Source: Bacteroidales bacterium
GTDB lineage: Bacteria > Bacteroidota > Bacteroidia > Bacteroidales > GWF2-38-335
Assembly (NCBI GenBank): GCA_016936815.1
Contig: JAFGXD010000029.1
Span: 1-64,000, forward strand
Direction: 5' to 3'
DNA length: 64,000 nucleotides
A model generated the notes under the pieces. That model was not told the origin of the DNA and did no database searches. It saw only the letters and a program-made list of their open reading frames with translations. Below, in pieces: positions 29,349 through 41,200 of this stretch; within the stretch, counting starts at the first letter, position 1, and each line of letters opens with the position of its first letter. The translations under genes and the position numbers were made by a program.

Positions 29349-29377
29349 AGGGATGGCTTAGGCTATTCCTTTTTTTT
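29349..29377 (+). terminator. Rho-independent terminator-like hairpin downstream of the ammonia-lyase
   Basis: agggatggct-ta-ggctattcct with G-U pairs, followed by a T run. Confidence 0.55.
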
Positions 29378-29501
29378 GTCACCAATTTTTAAATGAAAAC
29401 CCGTATAATCTGTTGTTTTGACAAAAAAACCGTATTAATTGCACAACATGTAATACTTTTATATATTTTTATTCCGAAAAATAATCAAAAAAACATCTAG
29501 T

Positions 29502-32500
29502 ATGAAAAATTTATTACTTGCACTTTTAGTATTTGTGTCGACCATACTAACTGCTCAATTACAATTTACCAATTACTCAAATGTTAACGATGTAACATGT
29601 CTGCTCGAAAACGGAAACAATATTTGGGTTGGAACCACCGGAGGAATTGTGGTTAGAAATAAGAGCAACGGAAGCATTGTAAACACCTTTACTACTAACA
29701 ATGGACTTTCCAATAACCATGTTAGAGATATGGAAATGGATGCCTCCGGAAGAATTTGGATAGCTACAAGCTTTGGAATTACTGTTTACGATAATGGGTC
29801 ATGGACATACTACACTCAGGAAGAAACAGGAGTTGGAGATTTTTTAATTATGGATTTGGCAATAGATTATAACAATAACGTTTGGTTAGCAGCTACTTAC
29901 TATGGATTAACAAAGTTTGATGGATCGCAATGGACAAATTATTCAGAAGCTGATGGTTTACCCGATCAACATGCCAGATGTGTTGCCATTGACAATGGAG
30001 GTAATGTTTGGATTGGAACTCCAAGCGGGCTTTCTTTTTTCGATGGATTTAGTTTTGTGAATTATACTGAATCTTCTACATCAGGCGATTTGGTTTACGA
30101 CAACATAATCAACTTAAGTGTTGATAATTTGAATAATAAATGGATAACTTATTATGATTATGGTGGAATTACAAAATTTGATGGAATAAATTGGACTACA
30201 TATACTACATCTTCTACAGGTGGAGGTTTACCAAGCAATGCTACAACTTGTTCAGGTTTTGATGCTTTGGGAAATATTTGGGTTGGAACTCCTTATGGAA
30301 TTTCAAAATTTAATGGAACAACATGGACTTACTGGGATGAATCAGATGGTATGGTTGAGGATAATGTTTCTTGTTTTATTGTTGATGCCGAAGGAAATAA
30401 ATGGGTTGGGTCTTTTAAGGGATTAATGAGATTTAATGATAGCGATTGGAGTAGTTTTATTCAAACAAACGGCATTGCTAACAATCTTGTGTATGATGTT
30501 CTTTCTTTAGCATCCGGAGAAACATATTTTGCAACTCAGAATGGTTTTTCAGAACTTACCGGAGCAAACTCTTGGTTAAATTATACTAGTACAACAGGAT
30601 TGCCAGCATACGCAGTTTATGGCTTAGCAAAAGACGATGCCAATAATGTTTGGTTAGCAACAAATAACGGTGTTTTTACATACAATGGAACTTCATTTGG
30701 AACAGTGCATTATCCGGGTTTAAACGTTAATTGCGTAACTTACGACGAATTAACAGGAAATATCTGGATTGGTTTTGGTTCTAATGGTGCAGCAGTTTAT
30801 AACGGGTCAACATGGACAACATATACTACAGCCTCAGGATTAGCCGACAATATTGTTTTCGATATTGCAATACATCCCGATGGTTCTGTTTGGTTTGCTA
30901 CCTACAATGGCCTTACAAAAAAGGTTGGATCAACTTGGACAACCTACAATACATCTAATTCTGACTTGCCCCATAATTGTTGCAATGCAGTTGCTTTTGA
31001 TGATGATGAAAATATTTGGATTGGAACCAACGCGATGCTTGCAAAATTCGATGGAGCATCGACATGGCAAATTTATTCTACTGTTGATAGTTCAATTCCT
31101 AATATGTACGTTAGATCTCTAATGGTTGACAATTTAGGCAAAATTTATGCAGGTACTTTCGGAGGCTTTTCTGTTGGCGATGGCATAAATTGGAGCATTT
31201 ATAGTGTTCCTGAGGGACTTGTTGGAGAAGATGTTCTGGCAATTTCACAAAATCCTTCAACAAACGATATTTGGGTTGCTACAGGAAATGGAGTTTCTAA
31301 AATTACTTGTACATCACCTGTAGCCGATTTTGAAGCCGATACTATTTGTTTTATTCCCGGTGCTAACCTAATTACAACTATTACAAGTGTTTCTGAAGGT
31401 GTAGACAATAATACTCATTTTTCCTGGGATATTGGCAATGACGGAGATATTGAACATGAAGGAGAAGAAATTAATGTTATTTTTGATGGTCCCGGTACTT
31501 TTCCTGTGAAATTAATTGTGGCAAATTATCATTGTTCTTCAGAAATTATTAAGAATGTTGTAGTTAAAGAAATGCCTCAAATTGCTCTTTCAAGCTCCGG
31601 AACCGTAAATGTTTGCGAAGGATCCGGTTTTCAAATTACAGCTCAAAATCTTGCAGATGCATCAACTATTTATGTAGAAAACTTTAATTATTCTTCTTTA
31701 GCATTTTCAGGATGGGCTCAAGAGGGATTAGGTGCAGGAAACTGGAATTTATCCACTTCAACAAATATGGCAGGAGTTATGGCGCCAGAATTGCATTTTT
31801 ACTTTAATCCAAGTTTTACAGGTGAATCAAAAATGATTAGCCCTATTATTAACACCACTGATAATTCAACCATATACCTTTCCTTCAACCATATGGTGGA
31901 TCATTATGCTTCAAATTACACTATTGGGGTAAAAACAAGCTCCGATGGAACTAACTGGACTACAGTTTGGTCAAACAACGTTGGTGCCGATATTCCAACA
32001 ACAGTTCAATCTGTTACAATTAGCAACTCCGATGTTGGGTCTCCAAATTTTAGATTGGCTTTTTTCTTTGAAGGAAATTCTTATAATATCGACAATTGGT
32101 ACATAGATAATATTACTATTTCCAAGACTCCCGGAACTGTTTCAAGTGTTTTCTACAACTACCAATGGTCAACAGGTGAAAATACTAATAGCATTAATGT
32201 TGAAGAATACGGTAGATACAATGTTGTTGTAAGCAACTCAGGTTGTGTTGCTTATTCGGATACTGTTGAGGTTAACTTTGTTTCCCCAATTGAAGAACAA
32301 ATTTGTATGGTTACTGTTGACACTGTTTCCGGAAAAAATATTGTTGTGTGGGAAAAAACTCCAACAAATTCAATTGTTTCATATAATGTTTATAAACTTC
32401 AGGGAAGTGGTTACACTTTACTGGCAACAATTCCATATCAGGACAGCTTAAGTGTATTTATAGACCCAACTTCGCAACCTGAAGTTCATGCAGATAGATA

Positions 32501-33464
32501 TAAAATTTCAACAATTGATACTTGTGGAAATGAATCAGAACTTAGTCCGTATCACCAAACAATTAACCTTGGTGTAAGCCTTGGTACCGGTGCAACTCCT
32601 CCTATTGTTCTTGCCTGGAACGATTATGTTGATGAAGACGGCAATTTTACTCCTTTGTATTACTATATTTACAAGGGTGAAAGTCCCGGTTCTATGGAGC
32701 TATACGACTCACTAACTTACGGTTTGCCCCCAAGTTTCAACGTTATAAACCCCGGAACTTATCAGTATTACAGAGTTTCTGTTAGAAAAGACGATTTGTG
32801 TTATCCAACTTATGGTGGAGGTGCTTCTGTAAGTTGTGAATACTCTCTTGAAATGATTGATAGTTACGGCGATGGTTGGAATGGAAATACTCTTACCTTA
32901 ACTATTGGAGGAGTTCCTCAGGTATTTACCCTTGAAGCGGGTGCCGGCCCTGAAACAGTTAGTTTTACTGTAAATAGTGGGGATGAAATTTATGCTACTT
33001 TTGCAAGTGTTCAATGGCCATACGAGAATCAATATACAATTTTCGATTCCGAAGGTAATCCAATTTTTACAGACGGAACTGCAGGAACAACTGCCCCCTC
33101 TGCTAATAATACCTTTGTTGCAATTGCAAGTTGTAATGCAGCAAAAGATGTAAGCGGACCATACAGCCAGTCTGTTTCAAATCTTGAAGACAATGGTATT
33201 GCTGTTGATATTTCAGAAAATGTAATAGGAAGGCTTTCTGTTTCTCCAAATCCTTTTTCCGATTTCACAATAATTACTATTCCGGATGAAAATGCTGGAA
33301 ACTACTCTGTTAGAATTTCTGATGTAACTGGTAAAATAGTTAGAACAGAAACTAACATTTCCGGAAACAGATTCCTCTTTAAAAGGGAAAATCTGGAATC
33401 GGGTTTATATTTTGTTGAAATCAACGGTGAAAATGTTTATGTTGAAAGGGTTATAATTAAATAG
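29502..33464 (+). CDS. Two-component-regulator-propeller protein with PKD-like region and T9SS type A sorting domain
   Basis: Repeated 'NVWIGTxxGLxxFDGxxWTxY' blades (14 counted); C-term 'LSVSPNPFSDFTIITIP..GLYFVEINGENVYVERVIIK'. Confidence 0.92.
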   Translation: MKNLLLALLVFVSTILTAQLQFTNYSNVNDVTCLLENGNNIWVGTTGGIVVRNKSNGSIVNTFTTNNGLSNNHVRDMEMDASGRIWIATSFGITVYDNGSWTYYTQEETGVGDFLIMDLAIDYNNNVWLAATYYGLTKFDGSQWTNYSEADGLPDQHARCVAIDNGGNVWIGTPSGLSFFDGFSFVNYTESSTSGDLVYDNIINLSVDNLNNKWITYYDYGGITKFDGINWTTYTTSSTGGGLPSNATTCSGFDALGNIWVGTPYGISKFNGTTWTYWDESDGMVEDNVSCFIVDAEGNKWVGSFKGLMRFNDSDWSSFIQTNGIANNLVYDVLSLASGETYFATQNGFSELTGANSWLNYTSTTGLPAYAVYGLAKDDANNVWLATNNGVFTYNGTSFGTVHYPGLNVNCVTYDELTGNIWIGFGSNGAAVYNGSTWTTYTTASGLADNIVFDIAIHPDGSVWFATYNGLTKKVGSTWTTYNTSNSDLPHNCCNAVAFDDDENIWIGTNAMLAKFDGASTWQIYSTVDSSIPNMYVRSLMVDNLGKIYAGTFGGFSVGDGINWSIYSVPEGLVGEDVLAISQNPSTNDIWVATGNGVSKITCTSPVADFEADTICFIPGANLITTITSVSEGVDNNTHFSWDIGNDGDIEHEGEEINVIFDGPGTFPVKLIVANYHCSSEIIKNVVVKEMPQIALSSSGTVNVCEGSGFQITAQNLADASTIYVENFNYSSLAFSGWAQEGLGAGNWNLSTSTNMAGVMAPELHFYFNPSFTGESKMISPIINTTDNSTIYLSFNHMVDHYASNYTIGVKTSSDGTNWTTVWSNNVGADIPTTVQSVTISNSDVGSPNFRLAFFFEGNSYNIDNWYIDNITISKTPGTVSSVFYNYQWSTGENTNSINVEEYGRYNVVVSNSGCVAYSDTVEVNFVSPIEEQICMVTVDTVSGKNIVVWEKTPTNSIVSYNVYKLQGSGYTLLATIPYQDSLSVFIDPTSQPEVHADRYKISTIDTCGNESELSPYHQTINLGVSLGTGATPPIVLAWNDYVDEDGNFTPLYYYIYKGESPGSMELYDSLTYGLPPSFNVINPGTYQYYRVSVRKDDLCYPTYGGGASVSCEYSLEMIDSYGDGWNGNTLTLTIGGVPQVFTLEAGAGPETVSFTVNSGDEIYATFASVQWPYENQYTIFDSEGNPIFTDGTAGTTAPSANNTFVAIASCNAAKDVSGPYSQSVSNLEDNGIAVDISENVIGRLSVSPNPFSDFTIITIPDENAGNYSVRISDVTGKIVRTETNISGNRFLFKRENLESGLYFVEINGENVYVERVIIK

Positions 33465-33487
33465 AACTTATTCAAAAAAAAAGAAAT

Positions 33488-33522
33488 AGGGTCTGACATT
33501 TTTGGCAGACCTTATTTTTTTG
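33488..33522 (+). terminator. Terminator-like hairpin ggtctg...cagacc followed by T-rich tract
   Basis: Stem 33490-33495 / 33506-33511. Confidence 0.55.
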
Positions 33523-33687
33523 CTTAAACAATCAGAAACTAGGAATATCCATTATTTCTAAACTTTTTAATCAACTTTTTTAATATGTTTATAATGACTT
33601 AACATCATTTAGTCTGAAAAAGGTTTAATTAAGACAAAAATAATTGTAAATTAGCGGAAAATTAAGGTATGTAAACGAATAACAACC

Positions 33688-33695
33688 TATCTTTG
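33688..33695 (+). promoter_or_regulatory. Bacteroidota -7 box TATCTTTG upstream of the glycogen cluster
   Basis: Exact TAnnTTTG, ~30 nt before ATG 33726. Confidence 0.5.
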
Positions 33696-33725
33696 CACTT
33701 CAATTCCGGAAAACTTCTAAATTGT

Positions 33726-35687
33726 ATGACTTACATAAAATTTGATAAAACCAAACTCATTAACCTAGAGTATTCACTTAACAAAGAGCTTATTCGCTCA
33801 AATCGCGCAGGATCTTATGCAAGCACAACTGTTATTGGTGCAAACACAAGAAAATACCATGGCTTGCTAATATGTCCAATGGAAGATATTGATGGTGAAA
33901 ACCATGTTTTGCTCTCATCTTTGGATATTTCAGTTCACCAACAAGGTGCCGCTTTTAATCTGGGAGTAAGGAAATACCCGGGAATTTATGAGCCAAAAGG
34001 GCATAAATATATACGGGATTTTTCTACTGAACCAATTCCTCATCAGATTTTTCGTGTTGGAGGTGTGGTTCTTAGGAGAGAAAACCTTTTGGTTGAGGAA
34101 GACGATAGAATCCTTATTAAGATAACTTTGCTTGAAGCTCATTCTCCCACAAAACTAACTTTTAAACCTTTTCTTGCCTTTAGAAAAGTACATGCTCTTT
34201 CAAAGGCAAATATGTTTGTTAATCGTAAATACAAATCGGTTGAAAATGGTATAAAAGTAAAGATGTACGACGGTTACAAGAGTCTTTTTATGCAATTTTC
34301 AAAAAAGGCAGAATATGTCCATGTGCCCGACTGGTACTATAATGTTGAATATATTGAAGAACAAAAAAGAGGATACGATTTCCGGGAAGACCTATTTGTG
34401 CCCGGTTATTTCGAGCTGCCCCTAAAAAAAGGGGAGTCTGTTGTTTTTTCTGCAGGACTTTCAGAAATAAATACTAAGACAATTAGTAAGAAATTCGACT
34501 CCGAGGCAAAAAAACGTATTCCCAGAACAGGTTTTGAGAATTGCCTTGTAAATTCTGCACAACAGTTTATTGTAAAAAGAAATAAGAAAACCGAAATAAT
34601 TGCAGGTTTTCCATGGTTTGGCCGATGGGGAAGAGACACTTTTATTGCTCTCCCGGGGCTTACTCTTGCCCAAAATGATTTAAAAACTTGTAAAGGCGTT
34701 CTCGATACAATGTCGGCAGAAATTAAAGACGGATTATTCCCAAATATTGGTCATGGCGAACACTCTGTTCTTAACTCAGTTGATGCTCCTCTTTGGTATT
34801 TTTGGGCTTTGCAGCAATATCACGAACATATTGACGATAAAGAGCTTGTTTGGAAAGACTATGGTAAGAAAATGAAAGTTGTTCTTAATAAATTTAAGGA
34901 AGGAACTCATTTTAATATTAAGATGCACGATAATGGCCTTATTTGGTCTGGAGAACCCGGTCATGCCCTTACATGGATGGATGCAGTTGTTCATGGCAGA
35001 CCTGTTACACCGAGAATTGGCTTCGATGTGGAAATAAATGCTTTGTGGTACAATGCAGTATGCTTTACTCTTGAACTTGCAGAAAAAGCTGGCGATAAAA
35101 AGTTCGTTTCACAGTACAAAAACATTCCCAATTTAACAAAAACTTCATTCGTTGAAATGTTCTGGGATGAAAAGAAGAAATATCTTGCAGATTACGCTAC
35201 TTATGAAGCAAAGGATTGGTCAATTAGACCTAACCAGATTTTTGCAACTTCCCTTCCTTATTCTCCGATAAATGTTGATATTGCCGATTCTGTTTTGGAA
35301 ACAGTAAGACAGGTTCTTCTTACTACAAAGGGTTTAAGAACACTTTCTCCTAGTCACCCCGATTATATTGGAAGATACGAGGGTTCTCAGGAACAGCGAG
35401 ATAATGCATACCATCAAGGAACTGTTTGGCCATGGTTGCTAGGTCATTTTGCCGAAGGTATTCTCAAAATTCATGGAAAAAGCAGATTAGCTTTTGTTCA
35501 AAAACTTATTTCAAGTTTCGAGGAAGATATGTCTATGCACGGCATTGGATCAATTTCTGAGGTTTACGATGGTGATCCTCCTCATAACCCCAATGGAGCT
35601 ATCTCACAAGCTTGGTCGGTGGCCGAAGTCTTAAGAATGATAAGACTTACAGAAAAATATAAAACTAAATGCGATTCAAATAATTAA
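33726..35687 (+). CDS. Glycogen debranching enzyme (amylo-alpha-1,6-glucosidase family)
   Basis: Start moved to 'MTYIKFDK'; 'RSNRAGSYASTTVIGANTRKYHGLL', 'FPWFGRWGRDTFIALPGL', 'YRNAYHQGTVWPWLLG'-like C-terminus. Confidence 0.94.
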   Translation: MTYIKFDKTKLINLEYSLNKELIRSNRAGSYASTTVIGANTRKYHGLLICPMEDIDGENHVLLSSLDISVHQQGAAFNLGVRKYPGIYEPKGHKYIRDFSTEPIPHQIFRVGGVVLRRENLLVEEDDRILIKITLLEAHSPTKLTFKPFLAFRKVHALSKANMFVNRKYKSVENGIKVKMYDGYKSLFMQFSKKAEYVHVPDWYYNVEYIEEQKRGYDFREDLFVPGYFELPLKKGESVVFSAGLSEINTKTISKKFDSEAKKRIPRTGFENCLVNSAQQFIVKRNKKTEIIAGFPWFGRWGRDTFIALPGLTLAQNDLKTCKGVLDTMSAEIKDGLFPNIGHGEHSVLNSVDAPLWYFWALQQYHEHIDDKELVWKDYGKKMKVVLNKFKEGTHFNIKMHDNGLIWSGEPGHALTWMDAVVHGRPVTPRIGFDVEINALWYNAVCFTLELAEKAGDKKFVSQYKNIPNLTKTSFVEMFWDEKKKYLADYATYEAKDWSIRPNQIFATSLPYSPINVDIADSVLETVRQVLLTTKGLRTLSPSHPDYIGRYEGSQEQRDNAYHQGTVWPWLLGHFAEGILKIHGKSRLAFVQKLISSFEEDMSMHGIGSISEVYDGDPPHNPNGAISQAWSVAEVLRMIRLTEKYKTKCDSNN

Positions 35688-35733
35688 AAATTAATAACTT
35701 GAATACAGAATTTCAATTAATAGGTATTGGTTT

Positions 35734-37014
35734 ATGAAGGTATTAATGTTCGGATGGGAGTTTCCTCCACATATTACCGGAGGATTGGGAACAGCTTGTT
35801 ATGGGCTTTCTAAAGGGCTTGCAAAGCACAATGTGGAGATGATTTTTGTTGTTCCAAAATTATATGGCGATGAAGACCAAAGTCACCTTAAACTATCTGC
35901 TGCCGGCGATGTGTCGGTTACAGAAACTTTTCTCAATTACGAAGAGTTTTGGAAGAAAATTACTTATTTAGAAGTGGGATCTTCTCTTATACCCTACATG
36001 TCGCCTGAAGAATTTGCTATGATTTATGAGGGTAAAGAGCTTTCTCATCTGGATATAAAAAAGGAGGTATACCAGAAGAATTTCTTTTTTTCAGGTACTT
36101 ATGGAAAAAATTTATTACAAGAGGTCTCCAGATACGCCTTAATTGCTTCTGTAATCGCTAATAAAAATAGTTTTGATGTTATTCACGCTCACGATTGGTT
36201 AACATATCCGGCAGGTATTGCTGCAAAAGAAGTTTCCGGTAAGCCTTTGGTTATTCATGTGCATGCAACAGAATTCGACCGTTCCGGAGAAAATGTTAAC
36301 CAAAATGTTTATGATATAGAACGACGAGGAATGGAAGTTGCCGATAAAATTATTACTGTTAGCAACCTAACTCGTCAGATTGTTATTGAAAGATACGGCA
36401 TTAATCCCAATAAAATTACAACCGTTCATAATGCTGTTGAACCGGTTGATATTATTAAAACGCCTCAATATCCTAAAGGAGTTAAGGAAAAAATTGTAAC
36501 TTTCTTGGGAAGAATAACTTTTCAAAAAGGCCCCGACTATTTTGTTGAAGCCGCTTATAAAGTTCTTCAAAAAGACCCAAATGTTCGTTTCGTTATGGCT
36601 GGTTCGGGAGATATGACAAACAGAATGATAAAAAGGGTGGCTGCTCTAGGAATTGCTTCACGTTTTCATTTTGCAGGCTTTCTTAAAGGACAGGAAGTAA
36701 TTGAAATGTTTAATATGTCGGATGTGTATGTAATGCCTTCTGTGTCAGAGCCTTTTGGCATCTCGCCTCTGGAAGCTATGAGAAGTAATGTTCCGGTAAT
36801 TATTAGTAAACAATCCGGTGTTTCAGAAATTTTAAGACATGCTCTTAAAGTAGATTTTTGGGATATTGATGATCTTTCAGATGCTATTTATGGTATGCTT
36901 AATTATGAGAGTCTTGGTGAAATGTTTAAGAAATTTGGTAAAGACGAGGTAGATAACCTTAAATGGGAAAATGCTGCAATTAAAGTTAAAGAAGTTTATA
37001 AATCTGTTGTTTAG
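35734..37014 (+). CDS. GT4 family glycosyltransferase / glycogen synthase-like
   Basis: 'MKVLMFGWEFPPHITGGLGTACYGL', 'DVIHAHDWLTYPAGIAAK', 'MPSVSEPFGISPLEAM'. Confidence 0.92.
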   Translation: MKVLMFGWEFPPHITGGLGTACYGLSKGLAKHNVEMIFVVPKLYGDEDQSHLKLSAAGDVSVTETFLNYEEFWKKITYLEVGSSLIPYMSPEEFAMIYEGKELSHLDIKKEVYQKNFFFSGTYGKNLLQEVSRYALIASVIANKNSFDVIHAHDWLTYPAGIAAKEVSGKPLVIHVHATEFDRSGENVNQNVYDIERRGMEVADKIITVSNLTRQIVIERYGINPNKITTVHNAVEPVDIIKTPQYPKGVKEKIVTFLGRITFQKGPDYFVEAAYKVLQKDPNVRFVMAGSGDMTNRMIKRVAALGIASRFHFAGFLKGQEVIEMFNMSDVYVMPSVSEPFGISPLEAMRSNVPVIISKQSGVSEILRHALKVDFWDIDDLSDAIYGMLNYESLGEMFKKFGKDEVDNLKWENAAIKVKEVYKSVV

Positions 37015-37023
37015 ATATTTGTT

Positions 37024-38211
37024 ATGCGAAAAATTTGTTTTTATTTTCAGGTTCATCAGCCGTTTAGGTTGAAAAGATATAGATTTTTTGATATTGGTAA
37101 CGATCCATATTATTTCGACGAACACGCAAACCGTTCAATTATGAAAAAGGTTGCTGAAAAATGCTACCTTCCAACAAATCAGGTCTTTTTGGATTTGATA
37201 AAGATATACGGCTCAAGGTTTAAAATTTCTTATTCCATTTCAGGAGTGGCTCTCGATCAGTTTGAAATGTATGCTCCTGAAGTGCTTGAAAGTTTTAAGA
37301 GATTGGCTGAAACAGGAAATGTTGAGTTTTTGGCTGAGACCTATTCTCACTCACTTTCTGCTCTAAAAAGCCGAGAGGAATTCGAACGTCAGGTTAAAGC
37401 TCAGTCACAAAAGATTGAACAATTCTTTGGTCAAAAACCTAAGGTGTTTAGAAATACTGAGTTAATATATTCCGACGAAATTGGAGAAATGGTTGCAGAT
37501 ATGGGCTATGAAGCTATGCTTACCGAAGGTGCTAAGCATGTTTTGGGATGGAAAAGTCCAAATTATGTCTACTGTAATGCAATAAACCCAAAACTAAAAC
37601 TCTTATTGAAAAACTTTACCTTAAGCGACGATATTGCTTTTCGTTTTTCTAACAGAGCTTGGGAAGCATGGCCATTAACCGCTGATAAATTTGTGGATTG
37701 GCTTAATGCCATTGATCCAAAACAGGAAATAATAAATCTGTTTATGGATTATGAGACTTTTGGGGAACATCAATGGGCTGAAACAGGTATTTTTGAATTT
37801 TTGAAAGCATTACCTGATCAAGTTTTTGGAAAATCTAACTTTGGTTTTGCAACACCATCAGAAATAATAAAAACTTTTGACCCGGTAGGTGCAGTTCATG
37901 TTCCTTATCCAATTTCATGGGCCGATGAGGAAAGAGACTTAACAGCATGGCTTGGAAATGAACTTCAAGACGAGGCTTTCAATAATTTGTATTCATTTTA
38001 CGAAAAAGTTAAGAAATGTGGAAACCCGGAGTTGGAGAAAGTTTGGACCTACCTTCAAACTTCCGACCATTTTTACTATATGTGTACTAAGTGGTTTTCC
38101 GATGGCGATGTACATAAATATTTTAATCCTTATGATAGTCCTTACGAGGCTTTCATTAATTTTATGAATGTATTAAGCGATTTTGTGATTAGACTCGATG
38201 AATGTAAATAG
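37024..38211 (+). CDS. Glycoside hydrolase family 57 (alpha-amylase-like)
   Basis: 'ICFYFQVHQPFRLKRYRFFDIG', 'FRNTELIYSDEIGEMVADMGYEAMLTEG'. Confidence 0.94.
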   Translation: MRKICFYFQVHQPFRLKRYRFFDIGNDPYYFDEHANRSIMKKVAEKCYLPTNQVFLDLIKIYGSRFKISYSISGVALDQFEMYAPEVLESFKRLAETGNVEFLAETYSHSLSALKSREEFERQVKAQSQKIEQFFGQKPKVFRNTELIYSDEIGEMVADMGYEAMLTEGAKHVLGWKSPNYVYCNAINPKLKLLLKNFTLSDDIAFRFSNRAWEAWPLTADKFVDWLNAIDPKQEIINLFMDYETFGEHQWAETGIFEFLKALPDQVFGKSNFGFATPSEIIKTFDPVGAVHVPYPISWADEERDLTAWLGNELQDEAFNNLYSFYEKVKKCGNPELEKVWTYLQTSDHFYYMCTKWFSDGDVHKYFNPYDSPYEAFINFMNVLSDFVIRLDECK

Positions 38212-38241
38212 TAGATATTTAAAAGATTACATTAACTATAT

Positions 38242-41200
38242 ATGACAAAAACAAATCAAATGCTTCCAGATGCGCTTTTTGAGGTTAGCTGGGAAGTTTG
38301 TAACAAAGTTGGCGGTATTCATACTGTTATTTCAACAAAAGCAATTGCTCTTAAAGAAAAAGTAAAAAAGAAACATATATTTATTGGTCCAGATGTTTGG
38401 CGCGATACAAAAGAGAATCCGGAGTTTAAGGAAGATGAGAATATTCTTGCTGCTTGGAAAAATAAAGCAATGGAGGAAGGGCTTGCAATTAGAATAGGGC
38501 ATTGGAATATTCCCGGAAATCCAATGGTTATTACTGTAGATTTTTCTTCCTTTATTAGTCAGAAAGATGAAATTTTTGCTAGATTCTGGGAAAAATATAA
38601 ACTAGATTCCCTTTCAGGTCAATGGGATTATATTGAACCAATGCTTTTTGGATACGCTGCTGCAAGAGTAATTGAAAGTTATTCAAGATTTAATCTTTCT
38701 CCAAACGATTGCATTATTGCACAGTTTCATGAATGGATGACAGGTTCCGGAATTCTTTATTTAAAGGAAAGTATGCCTCAAATTGGCACAGTATTTACTA
38801 CACATGCCACTGTTCTTGGTCGCTGCCTTGCCGGAAATGGAATGCCTTTGTACGACAAATTACCGGATTATAATGGAGAATTTATTGCCAGAGATCTTGG
38901 TGTGGTTGCAAAATATTCTTTAGAGAAAATCTCAGGTGAACAAGCTGATGTTTTTACAACAGTTAGTGATATTACAGCCAATGAATGCAAGTTTTTATTA
39001 GATAAAGAAGTGGATTTGGTTACTCCAAATGGTTTTGAGAATTCTTTTGTGCCTGAAGCCGGTGAATTCGAGAAAAAAGCATCCGAGGCTAGAAAACTAC
39101 TCATGAAAGTTGCCTCTGCTCTTACGGGTAACGAAATTTCTAAAGATGCTGTTATTTTAGGAACTTCCGGACGCTATGAATTTACAAATAAAGGATACGA
39201 TTTGTTTATTGATGCTTTGGGTAGTTTAAATAAAAATGAAAATCTTGAAAAAGAGATTCTTGCATTTATTTTAGTGCCTGCAAATAATTATGGACCAAGA
39301 AAACAATTGGTAAATAAACTTGCCGATTGTGGAAACACCGATCAAATTGAAGGTAATGTTCTTACTCATAATCTTCATGATGCCGATTATGACCCAATTT
39401 TAAACAGAATTAGAGATAAAGGTCTGTTTAATAAGCTAAACGATAAAGTAAAAGTAATATTTGTGCCAAGTTACCTTAATGGCGATGATGGAATTTTTGA
39501 CCTAAAATATTGGGATTTATTAATCGGCTTAGATTTAACAGTTTTTGCATCATATTACGAACCATGGGGTTACACTCCTTTGGAAAGTGTTGCTTTTGGT
39601 GTTCCAACAATAACAACAACTTTGGCAGGTTTTGGCAAATGGATGCAAAAGGAACTTGGCGAAAATCATGATGCTGTTTTCGTAATAAATAGAACAGATT
39701 CAAATGCAGGCGAGGTTGTTAATGCTATAGCCGACAAAATCCTGAAATGCTCAAAAAGACCATTAATAGACAAAATAAAAATAAATGAATTGGCAAAAAC
39801 AGCCGGATCCCATGCCTTATGGGTAAATCTTGTCGATTATTATATTAAAGCATATCATTTGGCTCTTGAAAAAGTTTCAGAAAGGAAAAGTATTTTTGCG
39901 CCTATACCTTTACTTACTGCCGAACAGAAAATAATTCCTTCAAATACTAATATTCCAAATTGGAGGAAAGTAGAGGTTTTAACCTCACTTCCTGAATGTT
40001 TTGCCGGATTAAATGAAATTGCTCGAAACCTTTGGTGGTGCTGGAGTTTTAATGCAATGGATCTTTTCAAATTAATTGATATCGACCTATGGCGAGAAAA
40101 AAAATATAACCCAATTGCATTTCTTGAAGATTTACCGGCTATAAGACTTAAAGAACTTGAAACAGACGATATTTTTGTTTCAAAATACAACGAGGTTTAC
40201 TCTGAGTATAAGGCTTATATGCAGGAAAAGCAAAATAAAAAGTCTCCCAAAATAGCCTATTTCTCAATGGAATACGGAATGCACGATAATGTGAAAATTT
40301 TTTCCGGAGGATTGGGAATACTTGCCGGAGATTATCTTAAAGAGGCTAGCGACCAGAATGTTGATATGGTTGGTGTAGGGCTTCTTTACAGATATGGCTA
40401 TTTTAAGCAAACACTTACAGTTAACGGCGAACAGCAAACTACTCTTATCCCACAGGATTTTACTAAAATGCCTTTGGAACCTTTAAGAGATAAAGATGGT
40501 AATATTCTAATTGTAAATGTGAAATTTCCCGGACGAAATGTATATATTAAAGTATGGAAACTACTTGTTGGAAGAATTGATCTTCTGCTTCTGGATACCG
40601 ACCACGATTTGAATCAGGAGGCAGATAGGAAAATTTCTCATCAACTTTACGGAGGTGGAAACGAAAATCGTTTTATGCAAGAAATGGTTCTTGGAATTGG
40701 AGGAATTAGGGTATTATCGGCTTTAGATATTAGACCGGATGTTTATCATTGTAACGAAGGACATGCTGCTTTTATTGGCCTTGAACGTCTTAGAATGCTT
40801 AGGACTAAAAGAAATCTTAAATTTAATGAAGCACTTGAAATTATTAGAGCTTCAACATTGTTTACTACTCATACTCCCGTACCGGCCGGTCACGATATGT
40901 TCGAAGAAGATTTAATGAGAATATACATGGCGCACTATCCTGAACGCCTTAAAATTACTTGGGAAGAAATGATGAGCTTGGGGAAACTTCACCCCGGTGA
41001 TAAATTTTCAATGAGTAATTTAGCAGTGCATGTTTCTCAGGAAGTTAATGGTGTTAGCTGGCTTCATGGAGAAGTTTCAAAAGAAATGTTTACAGACCTT
41101 TGGCCCGGTTATTTCCCCGAAGAAAGTCCTATCGGATTTGTTACCAATGGGGTTCATTTCGATACTTGGACTGCAAAAGCATGGAAACTTCTTTATTTAA

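Noticed and set aside
30220-31122. Short plus-strand ORFs (30220-30426, 30853-31122) within the propeller gene
   Set aside because: Out-of-frame shadows of repeated propeller blades.
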